From NCBI GenBank assembly GCA_965112735.1, contig OZ218953.1, positions 4,960,001 through 5,024,000 of the forward strand: 64,000 nucleotides of DNA, written 5' to 3'. The translations under genes were made by a program, and so were the position numbers. This stretch comes from Phaeosaccion multiseriatum. Lineage: Eukaryota > Ochrophyta, other classes. Shown piece after piece: positions 44,397-56,173 of this stretch; the first letter of the stretch is position 1, and every line of letters starts with the position of its first letter. The notes under the pieces are model-generated. The model had not been told where the DNA came from and made no database searches. It worked only from the letters and a program-made list of their open reading frames with translations.

Positions 44397-44905
44397 AGCC
44401 TCCTGTAGGGCCCTGACAAAGTTGTGCTCGGAGCTGTCTGGCTTTTGTAGCACGAGGAGGACGGAAGGATGAGTGTGGGCTCAGCTTAGCAAACCTTAAG
44501 TATGATTAGGTTAAGGGAGTGGAGAGGAGAAACTGTCTCTTAGCTGCATGCACGTTGCCAACAACTTGTCACTCTCCTCGGGGCGCTTGTCTCGCACGGC
44601 CATCGCTCGAACCTATCCACGCGACAACCGAGGGATAGAGGCGCAAGGAGCAGAGAGAGAAACACACACACAAGAGCCAGAGGCAGAGACAGAGACAGGG
44701 ACAAGAGACAGGGGAGAGAGACTGAAAGGTTTTAGTTTTGTGTTTTACGGCAAGGCCTTTTTTCCACCAGCAATCGCTGTCAAAAGGAGCAGTGGCGCCA
44801 AACGAAGTCCTGCATGTCTACTGCAGTCAGCAGTCTGCTTCAGTCAGTAGACCGCTTTGGTCAGTACACTCAGGCAGCAGGCTCAGTCAGCAGCAGTGGT
44901 AGAGT

Positions 44906-44939
<34 letters not shown>

Positions 44940-45324
44940 CAGCAGCAGCAGCAGCAGCAGTTTGTGATACAGGCAATCTTTGAGGTTTGTTTGGCATCAC
45001 GGCACGGCAGGGCACGGACCTGATAGGCCTCTGCCAGGCTAAAGGCAGTCAAGGAGCAGTCTGGGACCGTCTTGAGGGCGTTGTTGAGCTTCTCACAAGC
45101 CAACGCCCCGAGCCGCGCCACTATCTCATGACCCTGCGCCTCCCTTGCCGCTGACTGCGCCGCAGTGGCCGGGGCAAGGGGAGGGGGTGGGAGAGTGGGA
45201 GTGGCATGGGGAGGAGGACAAGACGAAAGACCAGAGCTCCCTGCTGTTGCCACCTCACCACCACCACCACCACCACCACCACCACCATCACCACCACCAC
45301 CACCACCACCACCACCACCACCAT

Positions 45325-45368
<44 letters not shown>

Positions 45369-45839
45369 CCATCACTACCACTACCACCACCTCTGCTGCT
45401 GCTGCTGCTGCTGCTCGATGAAGCAACCGCCCCCGTGGTGCCCGCGCTGCGAAGTGTCAGGACGCCCTGCCTTGCCCTCGCCTGCAGCGTGAGGAGCTTG
45501 CCCTCTGCCAAGTCCACGAGATGGAGGTGTCTCACCACAGGCACTGGAGAGGAGGAGGGAGGGGGGGAGAGGTTTGCATGTTGGGCCTTGCACACACAAA
45601 TAGGCAACACACACATATCTCACACGCACACACACACACACACATCTTACCGAGCTCGACGATGTCGGACGTAACGAACTCGAAGCCCCGACAAGCAGAG
45701 CTGCTGGTCGCCGACAGCTCTGCCAGCGCCTGAGAGCCGAGACGAACGCCGGTCATGAGGCACACACGCGGGATGATGTCACGCAAGCAGATGTGCGCTC
45801 TGTAGCTATGCTCGTCGTCGTCGTCGTCGTCGTCGTCGG

Positions 45840-45915
<76 letters not shown>

Positions 45916-47405
45916 ATCGTTGCTGCTGCTGTTCTGGTCGGTGGAGACGTGTGAGAAAAGGTCGTGCCGCTCCGCCTCTGTCAGCGACACCTCTCCAAAT
46001 CTATTCCAAATACATGGAGAGGGTATGAGGAGCAGGGAAGGAAGCGCGAGATAAGGTTGGCATGTTGAAACGTCTGCCTCCTGCTCTGTTCTTCTTTGCT
46101 GCTCTGCTGCTCGTCTCTCTCTCCATGCATGCCCCGCCCCCCCCCCCCCCTCTCTCTCTCTCTCAGAGTGTACCCTGCACTCTCTCAAAAGTACACCCCC
46201 GCACTCTCTGACCTCTCCCTGATACGGCGCTTGAGCTCAACGTTCCAGAACTTCCTCGACCCCGTAATTTTGTTCAGTAGCACCGTGGCCTGTGGGAGGG
46301 TGGGAGGGGAGCAAAAATGATGAGAATGATGGCGTGGGAGGTTGGAAGGGGGGGCTCAAATGCGAGGAGAGGAGGGGAGGGGAAGAGAACGGCAGAGCCC
46401 AAGTAAAGAGCGAGCCCCTCCCTTCAAGTGCCTTGCTTCGACTTCCAATCGAACCCCTCTGCTCACTCAGCGGCCTCAGCTGCCTGACCCTACAATGGTG
46501 TACCTCTTTCCTCAGAGCATATTCCGAAGCGCTTCGATGCTTCTCCGTCCACTCTCTCCACGCCTCGCGCATCATGCCCTTGAGAGAGCGACACACCACC
46601 TGCCCATGTGAGACACAAAAAGGTTAGGTTAAGTTAGTGAATTATAGTGGGCATAGTTTACATAGTGTACAGCGAAAGGGTTGGCTTGCTTCGGTTGTTG
46701 GGGTCGTCATACAAACCAGCCCTGCTCTACACCCTGCTCTACAGCTCTTATGGTACGTACACGACGTGCTGCTCCCCACTGCCTCATCACTGCTTTGCGA
46801 GCACGTCCATCACTTCCACCAATGGGAGGGAGCCACCAGTGTCACGCTCAGCCCGCTACATGCCCGAAGTGATTCACTCACCTCCAACAGCAGCCTGTTG
46901 AGCAATGTATGCACCGCATTCGAGTATGCCTTCGAGCATCCGGGAGCCCCTTCAACAACCTCTGTATCACAAACTGCTGCTGCTGCTGATGTGGCCTGTC
47001 TCTTTCCCTCTGCGGCGAGATGTGCGCCTGCTTTGACGCCAGGGCCAGGGCCTGCCTCCCTCTTCCTCCCTTCCTTCTCCATGAGTCTGACCAAGCAAAG
47101 CAGATTGAAGGGATAACCCCAAGGGGCGGGTGTGGGAGGAGAGGAATCGAGTGAGGCGAGGAAGTGTGATGGTGTGAGGCGCCACCGACACCCTAGGCAA
47201 GCAGAGCACCCCCTCCCGTCCCCTCCCCTCTTTCAGTGCAGTCAGTGCCCCTACCTAACCCACCTGACGAGGTGCCAGCGCAAGAGGCCCGCATGCCGCA
47301 CATTAATCCCGTGGGAGTGGAGCAAAGCGTTGATGGGCTGCTCCAGAAGCAAGGAGGGAAAAGAGGGCAGCGCCATAGCCGGCTCCGCCACCCCTCTCCC
47401 GTCCC

Positions 47406-47447
<42 letters not shown>

Positions 47448-48392
47448 CGGGTCTGTGTGGTCTGCGCGGTCTGTATCTGTCTTGTTCGTGTTCGCGTTGA
47501 GCTTCGTCTTCTTCGTGTCCGTTGGGCCCATCGTCGTGCCTACCCCTACCACCATCCTCATCACCACCACCTCTACACCACCACTCACTACGATCCTCAC
47601 GCAACCCTTGCTCCCTCGCTGCCAACAGCAGGTCTAGAGCCAAGGCCGGCACCACAAGGTTTACGAGCTTGCCCGTGGCCAGGTGCACATCATCATTGTT
47701 GGTCCTTGTGTCTGCCTGACCGCTGCTGAAGCTGGACAGGGCGTCCGAGGAGAGGGGGGGGGGTTCCACGTCCCAGAGCCCGTCTTCGGACAGGCCCCTC
47801 TCCGCTAAGATGCGCCGCATGAGCCGAGAGGAGGAGGACGAGGCCCCGTGCAGTAGTAGCATGTCGTTGTTGTTGGCGTCTCTAGCTCCTTTAGGGTCTG
47901 TAGTCTCCGCCTTTGCATCCCCACGTCCCTCTCCCTGCTGTTGCCGCTGCCTGTCGCCCCTCGCCGCCTTAGCCGCTACCCCCGGCCTTTGTTCTCCTCC
48001 TCGCTCTTCGCGCGCACCCCCTCCCCCTCGCCCTCCTCCTCTTCCTCCTGGCTTTGCTGCTCGGAGGATGGCCGTGTCTTCTCTATAGTAGTAGCCGTAC
48101 TCCATCAGCCCCGAGGCCGAGTCATAGGCAGCAGTTGGTGATACAGCAGCAGCCCCGCTGTGTACATTCTCCTCCTCCTTCTCCTCCTCCTGCTGCTGTT
48201 GCTGCTCCTCGTCGTCGTTGTTGTCGTTCTCTGGAGATCTCTCTTCCACCAGCAGGGAGGCAGAGTCATAAGTGCCTTCATCTCTTTCTCCTTCCTCTCC
48301 AGTCGAGCCGATGTAACTATCACTGTAACGGTACTCCTCCTCAAGGCTAGGGTCGTTAGGAGCAAGGTCCCGGCTCGTCTTTGCATCCACTG

Positions 48393-48425
<33 letters not shown>

Positions 48426-48554
48426 GTATGGCGCTTCCCCGCACTGCCCCTTCTCCAGCGGTGCTGACGCAACAACCCTCACCCCCCTCCTCCATACCCT
48501 CACCACACGTTTCAGCATCCTCTCCGTCTCCTCCTCCTCCTCCTCCTCCTCCTC

Positions 48555-48589
<35 letters not shown>

Positions 48590-51500
48590 CTCCCTCCTCC
48601 TCCTCCTGCTCCTCCTCCTTCTCCTCCCCCTGCGTCGACTCTTGCGGCGATACAAGCCGATGTGGCTGCCTGGAAGGAGGCTCTTCTCTCTGCCTCCTCT
48701 CTTCTTCCCAGTTGCTCTTCTCGTTTCCTCCACGCCGCCTCCTCTCTCCTTCCCAATCGCTCTTGTCGTTGCCTCCTCCTGGCCTGAATCGACCCTGCAC
48801 TGGCCTTGACCATCTCTGGCCTCAGGAGTCGCCAAAAGATGGACAAGTTGGAAAGTCGTAGCTCTGACAACTTCACACCTCGTGTAACGTTGCCGACTGC
48901 ACCTTGCACCTGCTGCCCTTCCACCAGCAACAGCTCCTGTATGTCCGCAGTTCCCTCGTTCTCCTCCTCATCCTTCTCCTCCTCCTCCTGTTCCTCCTCC
49001 TCCTCCTCCTCCTCCTCCTCCTCCTCCTCCTCCTCCTCCTCCTCCTCCTCCTCCTCCTCCTCGTCCTCCTCCTCCTCCTCCTCCTCCTTCTTCTTCTTCT
49101 TCTTCTTCTTCTTCTTCTTCTTCTTCTTCTTCTTCTTCTTCTTCTTCTTCTTCTTCTTCTTCTTCTCCTTCTCCTGCTGGTGCTGCAGCCGCTGCTCTCC
49201 GCTTCTCCCTCCACCAATTCTCTCTCCTCTCCTCCCGCCCTTTTCACAGACGCTCAGCACACGGTACAGCGCCTTTGATCCCCCCCCCCACCGCACGACC
49301 TTCCCCACCTTCCCCTCCCCCCCCCAACTGTCCAGATGTGGTGTCATGAGAGGGCTCTCCGGCGGCATGGCCCGAGCGCAGTCCAGTACGTAGCCCCTGC
49401 CGTCGGTGGCGAGGTGGCCTTCCACATCACAGCCCGAGAAGAGAGTGAGCCCTCCCCTGACGAGGTGGGGCTTGAGATTGAGTCTCTTGCCTGCTTCTTG
49501 CATGCCCTTTTGAGTAAGGGTGTGTGAGGGGGTCAGGACAGAGAGAAGGGAGAGAGGGAGGGGGGGAGGGAGAGAGGGAGAGAGACAAAGAGGGAGACAC
49601 GGAGAGAGGAGGGAGTGAAACAGAGAGTGAGAGACAGAGAGAGAGAGAAACGGAGAGAGGTAGAGAGGGAGAGAGAGGCAAACACAAGAGGGGAAGAGAG
49701 GGAGAGAGAGTGTTGTGTGTGCTTCGGACAGGGGGTTCGCTCGAGGAGGACCTCGAAGTGAAGCTTCAGGTGAGGGCGTAAGGGGCTGGTGAGCGAAGAG
49801 AAACACGCGCGTGCTTACTGGGACGGGCGCTTCAGACGCGATTTGAAGTCATCACACCCCCACACACTCACTCATACACACACATACACACGCATACCCA
49901 CGCGCCCACCAACACACCCACGCCCCACACTTGCCTTTAAGAGCGGACCCTCCTGCGCTCGCACGTGTCTGCATCCATCTGCTGTGCCCACCTGCAGGCT
50001 GCCTTGGTCCACGGGTAGGAGGGCCTGCGCCATGAGGCGAAAGCCCTTGAAGTCAATGAGAGCCTGAGGTGGCACATGGAGCCCAGGGACTTTGCACTAG
50101 GTAGGCGGGGACGTAGTTAGGTAGGTAGGTGGGTAGGAAGGTAGGGAGGGAGGGAGGCAGGTAGGCAGAAAGGAAGGGGGGTAGGGAGGTAGGTAGGTAG
50201 GTAGGTAGCCAGGCAGGTAGGTAGGAAGGTAGGTAGGTAGGATAGCATATAGCAGAAGGGCAGGTGGGCAGGTAGGTGACAAGGCATAAGTGCAGCCGAG
50301 CGGTGGGTAGGTAGGTAGGTAGGTATGCAGCATTGCATCCAGTCCAGCAGAGGAGCAGGACGGTATCCAATGGCATCGAGTCCAGCAGAGCGGACCGGAT
50401 ACGAATAGCAGCATATATGTGTCAAAAAGTAAGAGAGAGGTGGGGTTGGGGGGGGGTCGGTTGGTCTTTCGTTCTGTGGTGATTTGCTGCGTGGAAGGAG
50501 GATCAGCAGGACGAGTAGGAGCAAGCATACACCGAAGGAAGTGCGAGACTCACTGCACCGAAAGAAGATCCCTCTGTGGCCATGCTACACCCCCATCGCG
50601 CCCCGCGCGGTCCTCCTCCCCTGCCTGCTTGCTGCCTCCCTACCTACCTGTCTGTCTGCCCGCCTGTTTGTCCATCTCTTGCGTGCCCTTCCGGTTGCCT
50701 GCCTGCCTGCCCGCCTGCCTGTCTGTCTACCCCCTCTCCCCCCCCGTTGCTTTGGCCAGTGCACGTACCTTGGAATAGTGGGTTGCTCCGAGAATGTCAT
50801 GGCCCATCGCTTTGGCTGCGGCTTCATAGTCGCCCAGGTAAGGGAGCTGTTGGTGTGTTTGCATGCGAAACGAGAAGGGAACAAGTTGTACAGCAAAGCG
50901 AGCCAGCCAGGATGGAAAGGAGTGATGAGCGAGGGGTAGAGCACTGACAAAGAGCACAGAGCAAGCCGGAAGGGCGCGTCCAGCGTCCAGCAGCGGACTG
51001 ACTGACCTCTGTCCCGCTGGCGAGCTTGAATAGGATGTCTCTGTGCCCGTCATGGGACATACATGGGGGAAAGAAGAGAAATGTTAAAAGAGAGGTAGCA
51101 AGCGTGGCGCTGCTGGGAGCATGGGTTGATGGTTTTGCTTGGACGAATGGATGGATGGATAGAGCATCTCTTCCCCTTTTTACGCCTGTACCTACCTGAC
51201 TGTGAGTTTGAGTCCACCCGCCACGCCTATGGATCAGAAGAATGCAGTACGATAGGAACAACAACAACAAAAGACGTGAGAAAATTCGACAATGAGGTGA
51301 TCAAGAGAGACAGAGAGAGACAGATCACGCACCGCCCATCTCGCGGACCACGATGGTCTTCTCTGCCGCAGGCAAGAATCGCTCCGATATGATGATCTTG
51401 GCGTAGGTTGTGGAGTTGTCCACGAACTTTCATAAGGAAGGGGAAGGGGGGGGGGGGTAAGCCGATCACGTTCAGGGGGGTTGGGAGCGAGAGACGGAGA

Positions 51501-51650
51501 GAGCGCCACAATACGCACCTCGGCGTTGATGGCGGTAAGGAGCTCAAATTTATGCAGTCTCTCCTCGTCGTTTCTCTCTGGAAGACTGAATGCCCTTTGG
51601 AAGCGCTCATTCACCGTCAAGGTGGGAGGCAGGGGCAGTGATGTATCCAT
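44397..51650 (-). CDS. CLU-domain protein (clustered mitochondria family-like), tract-rich
   Basis: Exons on the minus strand: 51650-51519, 51426-51333, 51226-51196, 51040-51007, 50846-50769, 50096-49935, 49506-47264, 47086-46882, 46599-46504, 46289-46213, 46000-45651 and 45543-45020, then probably 44441-44397. The first twelve give 1,342 codons in phase; the 3' end is unresolved. CLU hallmarks are ERFQRAFSLPERNDEERL, GGVAGGLKLTVRDILFKLA, ALIDFKGFRLMAQALLPVD, GCDVEGHLATDGRGYVLDCA and HGINVRHAGLLRWHLV. CLU proteins bind mRNAs of mitochondrial proteins and keep mitochondria dispersed. No N-terminal ubiquitin-like domain is visible. The 2.2-kb exon carries long Lys, Glu, Gly, Asp and Gln runs, and a later exon has ~23 Asn. 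The intron at 49934-49507 uses a GC donor (AAAG|GCAAGT). Confidence 0.8.
45255..45380 (-). repeat. Coding triplet repeat giving Asp and Gly runs
   Basis: (ATC)n and (CAC)n on the plus strand. In the frame of the CLU-domain gene they read as ~14 Asp followed by long Gly runs, all inside the exon 45543-45020. Confidence 0.85.
45838..45915 (-). repeat. Coding (AAC)n giving ~23 consecutive Asn
   Basis: (GTT)n on the plus strand is AAC in the CLU-gene frame. The exon around it (FGEVSLTEAERHDL before, EHSYRAHICLRDI after) stays open, so the tract is translated. Confidence 0.88.
48525..49170 (-). repeat. Coding triplet arrays in the CLU exon: Glu and Lys runs
   Basis: (CTC)n at 48525-48578 and about 48990-49088 reads as Glu. 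(TTC)n at 49089-49166 reads as about 26 consecutive Lys. The lysine block directly abuts the glutamate block in the protein. The frame is open across all of them. Confidence 0.9.
50101..50325. repeat. (GTAG)n degenerate repeat in a CLU intron
   Basis: GTAGGTAGGTAGG and variants with GCAG and GAAG, directly upstream (in gene orientation) of the exon at 50096. On the coding strand it reads CTACCTACC up to the acceptor CCTACCTAG. Confidence 0.88.
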
Positions 51651-52095
51651 CTTTCTCTTTTTTTTTTTTGTAGCAAGAAAGTGCGTGTGTTGGTAATTTT
51701 TTCAGGATCACAACTACCATCGAAACTGGAGCTTGAGCAGGACGTCCATCATGTCGCCCCTCCGAGCAGCTCCTCCATTGATTCTGCTCTCTCCCAAACG
51801 AACCCCCCCTCCCCTGCCGCTCGTCTCTGCACTGACACGTTGGCCCCACCCTCATCATCATCATCATCATCGTCTTCCCTCCAAGAAGGTCGGGCACAGC
51901 AGCCATCGCCGTCTAGTATCCCAGCAAGCGCGCAGCAAGATGATGCTGAGGGCGAGGAGGGAGGGGAAGGAAGCAATGGGGGCTCCAGTGAAGAGTCACC
52001 CCCGTCGGACTCTCCGGATGAAGGTTCGTCTCCAGGAGCAGCAGCTGCAGCAGTAGTAGCAGTAACTGTAGCGACGGCAGGGTTAGTGGTATCAG

Positions 52096-55000
52096 ATGAA
52101 GGAGGCGGGGATCTTGAAGGAAAATCAATGCCATCCTCTGCTTTGGAGCGCTGCGAGTCCAGGGCTGGAACAGACAGGGCTATCGAAGGGCCAATTAGGA
52201 GGACCACCACCACCATCAGTAGCAGGAGGAGGAGAAGGAGAGGGCGACGAGGCGGGGGCTTCTAGCAAAGGAGGGGAAGAGAAGAAGAAGCGACGAAAGA
52301 AGAAGGAAAAGAAGAAAGGAGGGGGTGGTGGCGGGGGGCAGGCTGAGGAGGGCGAAGGCGCAGGGGCGGGGTGGGCCCTGAGACCGAACGGTAGCGCAGC
52401 CAACGGAAGTGGAAGAGTGAGTGGAGCAGGGGCAGCAGGAGGGGGGGCGAGCGGAGGGGGGGGGGGGCAAGGAGACAGAGCTGCAAACAGATCTCTGGCT
52501 GCGTCGCTGCAAGAGGATCATTTGGGCGTCAACAAGGACATCCTGGCCAAGGCCAGAGCGACTGTGTCACACGCTACTGGCGAAGACGAGGTGGACAATA
52601 CCATTGCCGTGGTGAGTGCTTGTCGCTTACAATTACTCTCTGTTCTAATGGTATTACTTGTAGAAGCCCTCACCACTCGCACCCATTGGTTCACTGCCCG
52701 AATGGTGGTCGACATGTGTGTCGGTCCCAAGAGTCTCTTTGTGCGTAGAAGACGGTACTCTACCTGCATTTACTCAACGCAAGTGATTGCAAAATACCCT
52801 TCTTCGCTCCTTGAACTCATTATTGACACCCCATCTTGCCACTCCACTGAACTCATTAACTGATGCTGCCCACATACTGTGTTCAAAACGTGTCCTCGTT
52901 GTGTTGTGTGCACCACAAAAGGGGTACGTACATGTGAACACGGGCAACTAACCCAAGGCCACGCAGCTGTCAAAGACTTGCTCAACGCCCGACCGAAGCT
53001 GGTGGGGGCCCTCCTGGGCATGGGGAGCGCTTTGGCGCTGAACGGAGAGTTCGACAAAGCCATCAAGGTGAGGCTTTTCAAGGAGGGGAGGACAGCGTGA
53101 CGTAGCGGGTGGTTCGAGGAGAGGGCATGAAGTGAGCAAGCTCTACGCATAACCGTGGTGGTGCGGCTGTTGGGGGAGGATTGCATGAAGGACGGGAATG
53201 GAGACGAGCAAACTCTACCTATGGATGACCGTGGTGTCCGCCTCTCTTCTCTTCTCCTCTCCATCCTATGCGCGGGTGGCAAGGTGTGGCGATGTATCAC
53301 ATTGTTTTGACGACATGCTTCCTCCCCCCCTACCCACGCTGTCTTTCTTTCTGCCTGTGTGTGTATGTGCGTGTAAAGTTCTTCACGGAGGCGATCGTAT
53401 CTAACCCCAAGGTGGCGGATGCGTGGAAGAGGAGAGGCCAAACGTGGGCGGCCAAGGGCAACATGGTATCTGCGCTCAGAGACCTGGACAAGGCTGTGGA
53501 TCTCGCGGGAGAAGCCGATCCTGACACGCACCACCAGCGAGGGCAACTGCACAACAGAGTACACCAGTACGGCCGAGCCTTGGCAGGCTTTCAAAAGTGC
53601 AGCGAGCGGGATCCGGGCAACGCCATCAACTGGAATATGATTGGGTTGTGCGAGGCCCAACTAAGCAACCACCAGCCCTCGAGGCAAGCGTACGAGAGGG
53701 CACTTGCGGTGAATCATGCCTTCAAGGAGGCTTGGGCGAACCTCGGCAGCCTGATGAGGGACGCAGGAGAAGGCAAGGAGGCCCTTCGATGTCTGAACAA
53801 GGTGCTTTGCGCGGACCCAACGTACGTGCACGCCTACCAACTGAGGGGGCTAGCCTACCACGGGCTCGGAGACCACGTCAGCGCGTTGGCAGACTTCCAA
53901 AAGGGGGTGGAGCTGTCGCCGGGCGACAAGCACTGCCACCACATGTCGGCACTGTGTTTGCACGCAAGAGGCAGGATGCAGGAGGCGGTCGCCGCCTACA
54001 ACAACCTTCTCTCCCTTCGACCTGGGCATCTTTGCTGGTACAACAGAGAGGTGGCGGTGTGCCAATGGAAGAACTTGAGGAGATCGTTTGACGAGTACAC
54101 TCTGGACAGCGAGCTGAACGCGGGCCTGAAGGAGGCGTGGTGCAAGCGCCACGACCCGCTGCGACTCAAGACGTACACACGTCTCAAGCGACCGCTCGGG
54201 ACAGCGGCGGCAGTGGGCCTCCCTGAGGTACTCACCGCCCGGACGGCGCCCTTTGCAGCAGGGAGCGAGGCGGGTGCGCGACTCGTGGAGCTGGCTAGGC
54301 CTCTGGGCAAGCTGCTGCAGCTTGACACGCCGGGCTTCCTCCCCAACGCCAGGCAGCAACGCATGTGTGGACTTGCCATTATCGAGGTAGGGCAGATGGC
54401 CAGGCGGTGTTGGAAGGGATTGCTCATGCGCGGGGGTGCGGAGGAGCTTCTTGGCGACGACGACAATGTGGGAGGTGGGACGGAGGGAGGAGGAGGAGGA
54501 GGAGAGGGAGGCCGGCGCGCAAAGTGGGCAGAGGCTCTACCGAACGTGTCCGACGCTGGGGCTACAGAGGCGTGTCCCCCGGGGTCGAGGGACGGAGAGC
54601 ACGCCATCGGATATCGGGATATGTTCGACGTATCGGTGCGGTGGCGACAGCTGTCGGAGCCCAACGACCCCGTGTGGTGGATTGATCGCCTGCCCGAAGA
54701 GGCCTTTCGAGAGGGCTTTGGGCTGCAGACGCCCCTGGTCAACGGGCAGCTCAAGGTGATTCGCTACTACCCCTACTTCCCCCGGGCCTTCGCCCTGATG
54801 AAGCAGTACATGTGCGCGCAGTGTGCCTTGCGCGACATGGAGAAGGAGGTGGTGCTGCGTGCGGAGGACCTTGGAGACATTGTACTCCGTGGGGCATGAC
54901 TTTTGGGTGGTGTCTCCCTGCATACCCACCAGCGGCAGCAGTAACAGCAGTAGCCGCAGCAGCAGTAGCCGCAGTATCAACAGTAGTAGCAGCAGCAGCA

Positions 55001-56173
55001 GCGCCAGCGTGAGTGGAGCCAAGAGTGGGAAGCGGTGCAGCACTAGGAGCAGCAGCGGCAGCAGCGGCGGGAAAAAGCGAAAGGGAGGAGGAGGAGGAGG
55101 AGGAGGAGGAGGAGGAGGAGGAGGAGGAGGAGGGGGAGGAGGAGGAGGAGGGGGAGGGGAAGGGGGAGGGGGAGGAGGAGTAGGGGCGCCAGTAGCACCC
55201 GCTGGAGAGGAGCGATCTGGTCCCGGTGGTTATCCCCGGGATTGCACAATGGACGGAACACGGCTAACTATTGTCCAGGCCGATCCCTGTGGCTTTGAAT
55301 TCACCATCCGTACTCCTTGCACGCCGGACAGATGGAAGCAGTACGACGCAGAGCTACGATGCGCGTGGGAGAGCCTGTGTGAGTTGGTGGTCCGGGCTGC
55401 TGCCAGGAGGAGGCGCACCAGACGACAAGGGTCGATAGAGGAGGGAGGAGGAGAAGAAGGAGGGCAGGAGGGGGACAAGAAGAAGAAGCGATGGAGTGTG
55501 AGGGACGACGACGATGCAGACGACTACGACAGCGAGGAGGAGGGAAGCGATGTCGGGGACGTGTTCAACGCCTGCTACTTGGACGAGGCTGACGAGCTTC
55601 GGGCCGTGGATCTCGTGCTCACCATCTTCTACTGGGGCACGTGAGGCCTTTGTGGTTTGTGCGTGTGTGTATGTGTTTGTGTGTGTGTGTGCACGCGAGT
55701 GCACGCGTGTGTATTTGTGTGTATATGTGCGCGTGTTTGTGATACATGGTGCCTAGTGAGCCACAAGCGTATCATCCTCACGCACGCCCCCCCGCATGTC
55801 CTTCCCTCCTTTTCCCTCCTACTTACCCCGTCCCCAAACAGTAAACTTTGGCCCTCTGTCTCGGGGCAGCGCGGCGTGCGGGTACACCATCATATATGCC
55901 CTCTTCCTCGCCCTCAGCATCGCCCCCTTGTCGCCCCTGCCCAGTGGCAAGCAGATGGACTGGGAGGCCATTCTCAAGCCCAGCCCTGCTGATTTCATTT
56001 CGGAGGTACGTCCTTGGGTGTACGTGCCGAGGTCGGAGTGCCAGTGCTTGGACGATGATGAGGAGGACGACGACGAGGAAGAGGGGGAGGAGGACGTGCT
56101 AAGTGCGTCTCCTGCTGTGCGGAGAGTGGTGCCCAATGCCCTGGAGAGCCTCAAGGCACTGTGCCTAACCTGA
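52096..56173 (+). CDS. TTC13/SRFR1-like TPR protein with two frame breaks
   Basis: Exons 52096-52611, 52922-53067, 53379-55636 and 55842-56173; about 1,083 codons once the two one-base breaks are allowed for. An N-terminal Gly/Lys/Ala-rich stretch leads to TPR units: GMGSALALNGEFDKAIK, AWKRRGQTWAAKGNMVSALRDLDKAVDL, AWANLGSLMRDAGEGKEALR and others. The C-terminal domain of the TTC13/SRFR1 family follows: QRMCGLAIIEVGQMARRCW, VRWRQLSEPNDPVWWID, YSVGHDFWVVSPC, FEFTIRTPCTPDRW and VNFGPLSRGSAACGY. SRFR1 is a plant nuclear regulator; TTC13 is poorly studied. The frame breaks once near 52940-52945 (one base short) and once between about 54850 and 54885 (one base extra). The last intron needs a GC donor (TGGG|GCACGT) to keep phase. 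A (GGA)n Gly run lies at 55087-55160. Confidence 0.72.
55086..55175 (+). repeat. Coding (GGA)n, poly-Gly run
   Basis: About 30 GGA/GGG triplets, read as Gly in the TTC13-like frame between GKKRKG and VGAPVAPAG. Confidence 0.9.
55660..55744 (+). repeat. (GT)n-rich tract in the last TTC13-like intron
   Basis: GTGTGTGTATGTGT-type repeats soon after the proposed GC donor at 55637. Confidence 0.8.

Noticed and set aside
51681-52265. Ser/Ala-rich open frame starting at 51681 as the first exon of the TTC13-like gene
   Set aside because: It lacks an ATG near its start, is in another frame from the rest of the gene, and lies within 60 bases of the CLU start. The ATG at 52096 needs no extra frameshift.
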